Both the position numbers and the translations under genes were made by a program. Below, piece after piece: positions 5,357 through 6,082 of a stretch of DNA of 6,082 nucleotides. The notes under the pieces are model-generated. The model was not told the DNA's origin. It ran no database searches and saw only the letters and a program-made list of their open reading frames with translations. Every line of letters starts with the position of its first letter. Position 1 is the first letter of the stretch. This DNA comes from Chloroflexota bacterium (GTDB lineage Bacteria; Chloroflexota; UBA5177; JANWHV01): the NCBI GenBank assembly GCA_025924845.1, contig JAICHN010000316.1, positions 1 through 6,082 of the forward strand, read 5' to 3'.

Positions 5357-6082
5357 TTACCAATTGGTGAACGCGCCATCCAGCCTACGTAGATGGGGCA
5401 ACTCCGTCATCTGGTACGGGTACCGTCGCGCTGCTTCACGGTCAAACTCAACCCCAATGCCCGGCTGAGTGGGCGCCAAGAGATAGCCGGCCTCAAAGGT
5501 CGGTGTCACCGGAAACACATCCTGCAGCACCGTTCCGGTCGGTTGCGGCAATTCCAGCACGCCCACATTCGGGCAGGCCAAGCAGAGTTGAAGGCACGCG
5601 GCGGTACTTACCGGTCCATTGGGGTTGTGCGGTACGATGTTGATGTGATGGGTTTCGCACCAGCCCGCGATTTTCCTGGATTCGGTAAGGCCGCCGCCAA
5701 GGGTCGGATCGATCCGTGCGTAGTCGATCAGATCCTCCTCGATCAGTTGCCGATACTCCCACTTGCCGGCGAATTGCTCGCCCGCCGCCAGGGGCACGCC
5801 CGTACGAGACCGAAGCGCCCGATACGCGTTGGTGCCCTCCGAGCGTAACGGATCCTCGACGAAGTACGGTCGATAGGCTTCGATCTCTCGACAGAGCGTG
5901 GCGGCATCGGCCGGATCGAGCCGCGTATGCACATCCAGGCAAAGCTCCACCTCGTCGCCCAGCGCCGTCCGCAGCGCCTCGCACTGACGTAAGGTAGTAC
6001 GCAGGGCCTGTCGCGGCTCGAAGAGATCATCCTGAGTGGGGACGCCCCAGCGTACGAACGTATAGCCCTGGGCCATGGTCCG
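5357..6082 (-). CDS. Enolase-superfamily sugar-acid dehydratase (D-galactonate dehydratase-like), partial
   Basis: The frame is open to the right edge, so only the C-terminal ~241 residues are present and the N-terminal capping domain (about 150 residues in the family) is outside. This is the mandelate racemase/muconate lactonizing barrel. Counting from the Met at 6076, the three Mg ligands are D48 (LDVH), E74 (VEDP) and E100 (AAGEQ), spaced 26 and 26 residues. H50 and H150 (PHNPNGP) are the catalytic histidines and E175 follows. The spacing equals that I recall for E. coli DgoD (Asp183, His185, Glu209, Glu235, His285, Glu310). The reaction is therefore probably beta-elimination of water from an aldonic acid to a 2-keto-3-deoxy sugar acid. 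Galactonate is the best guess, but gluconate, arabinonate and other substrates occur in this subgroup, and no 2-keto-3-deoxy-acid kinase or aldolase is in the window. It is the first visible gene of the minus-strand run. Confidence 0.9.
   Translation of the reverse strand, partial: RTMAQGYTFVRWGVPTQDDLFEPRQALRTTLRQCEALRTALGDEVELCLDVHTRLDPADAATLCREIEAYRPYFVEDPLRSEGTNAYRALRSRTGVPLAAGEQFAGKWEYRQLIEEDLIDYARIDPTLGGGLTESRKIAGWCETHHINIVPHNPNGPVSTAACLQLCLACPNVGVLELPQPTGTVLQDVFPVTPTFEAGYLLAPTQPGIGVEFDREAARRYPYQMTELPHLRRLDGAFTNW

Noticed and set aside
1..6082. CRISPR array, transposase, integrase, tRNA or attachment site
   Set aside because: No regularly spaced repeats, no DDE or tyrosine-recombinase motifs and no cloverleaf-like sequence were seen on either strand.

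Overview
The window is GC-rich bacterial DNA with short intergenic gaps and good Shine-Dalgarno sites. The gene content is nucleotide-sugar and glycosyl-transfer enzymes at the left edge, then small-molecule metabolism enzymes. This suggests a free-living heterotroph, possibly an uncultured Chloroflexota or actinobacterial-type lineage from a metagenome. No rRNA, tRNA or lineage-specific marker is present, so the taxonomy is a guess. I see no CRISPR array, insertion sequence, tRNA or defence system.

Layout. (1) 2-1105, plus strand: an open frame running in from the left edge. Its first ~92 codons are the middle of a GDP-mannose 3,5-epimerase and the remainder is a glycosyltransferase family 9 (heptosyltransferase-like) protein without its N-terminus. 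The two halves meet in frame at a motif that both families carry in similar form (IDECLE / LDEFLE-like), so this looks like a recombination or assembly chimera. (2) 1106-1239: convergent gap with a perfect 8-bp palindrome. (3) 1240-2718, minus strand: complete amidase-signature hydrolase. (4) 2719-3053: divergent control region with no convincing gene. (5) 3054-3872, plus strand: complete short-chain dehydrogenase/reductase. (6) 3873-4046: convergent gap. (7) A minus-strand run, read right to left: enolase-superfamily sugar-acid dehydratase (cut by the right edge), EthD-family small protein, and DinB/maleylpyruvate-isomerase-like protein.

Working together. The three right-hand minus-strand genes are separated by 143 and 60 nt and could form one transcript. 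A 12-bp hairpin lies over the EthD stop codon and could set the ratio of the last gene to the others. The SDR, amidase and sugar-acid dehydratase fit catabolism of sugar acids or amides, but no substrate can be fixed from the sequence. The left-hand fragment belongs to a different theme (nucleotide sugars and surface glycans). The most noteworthy item is the in-frame epimerase/glycosyltransferase junction. I found no convincing undescribed multi-gene system.
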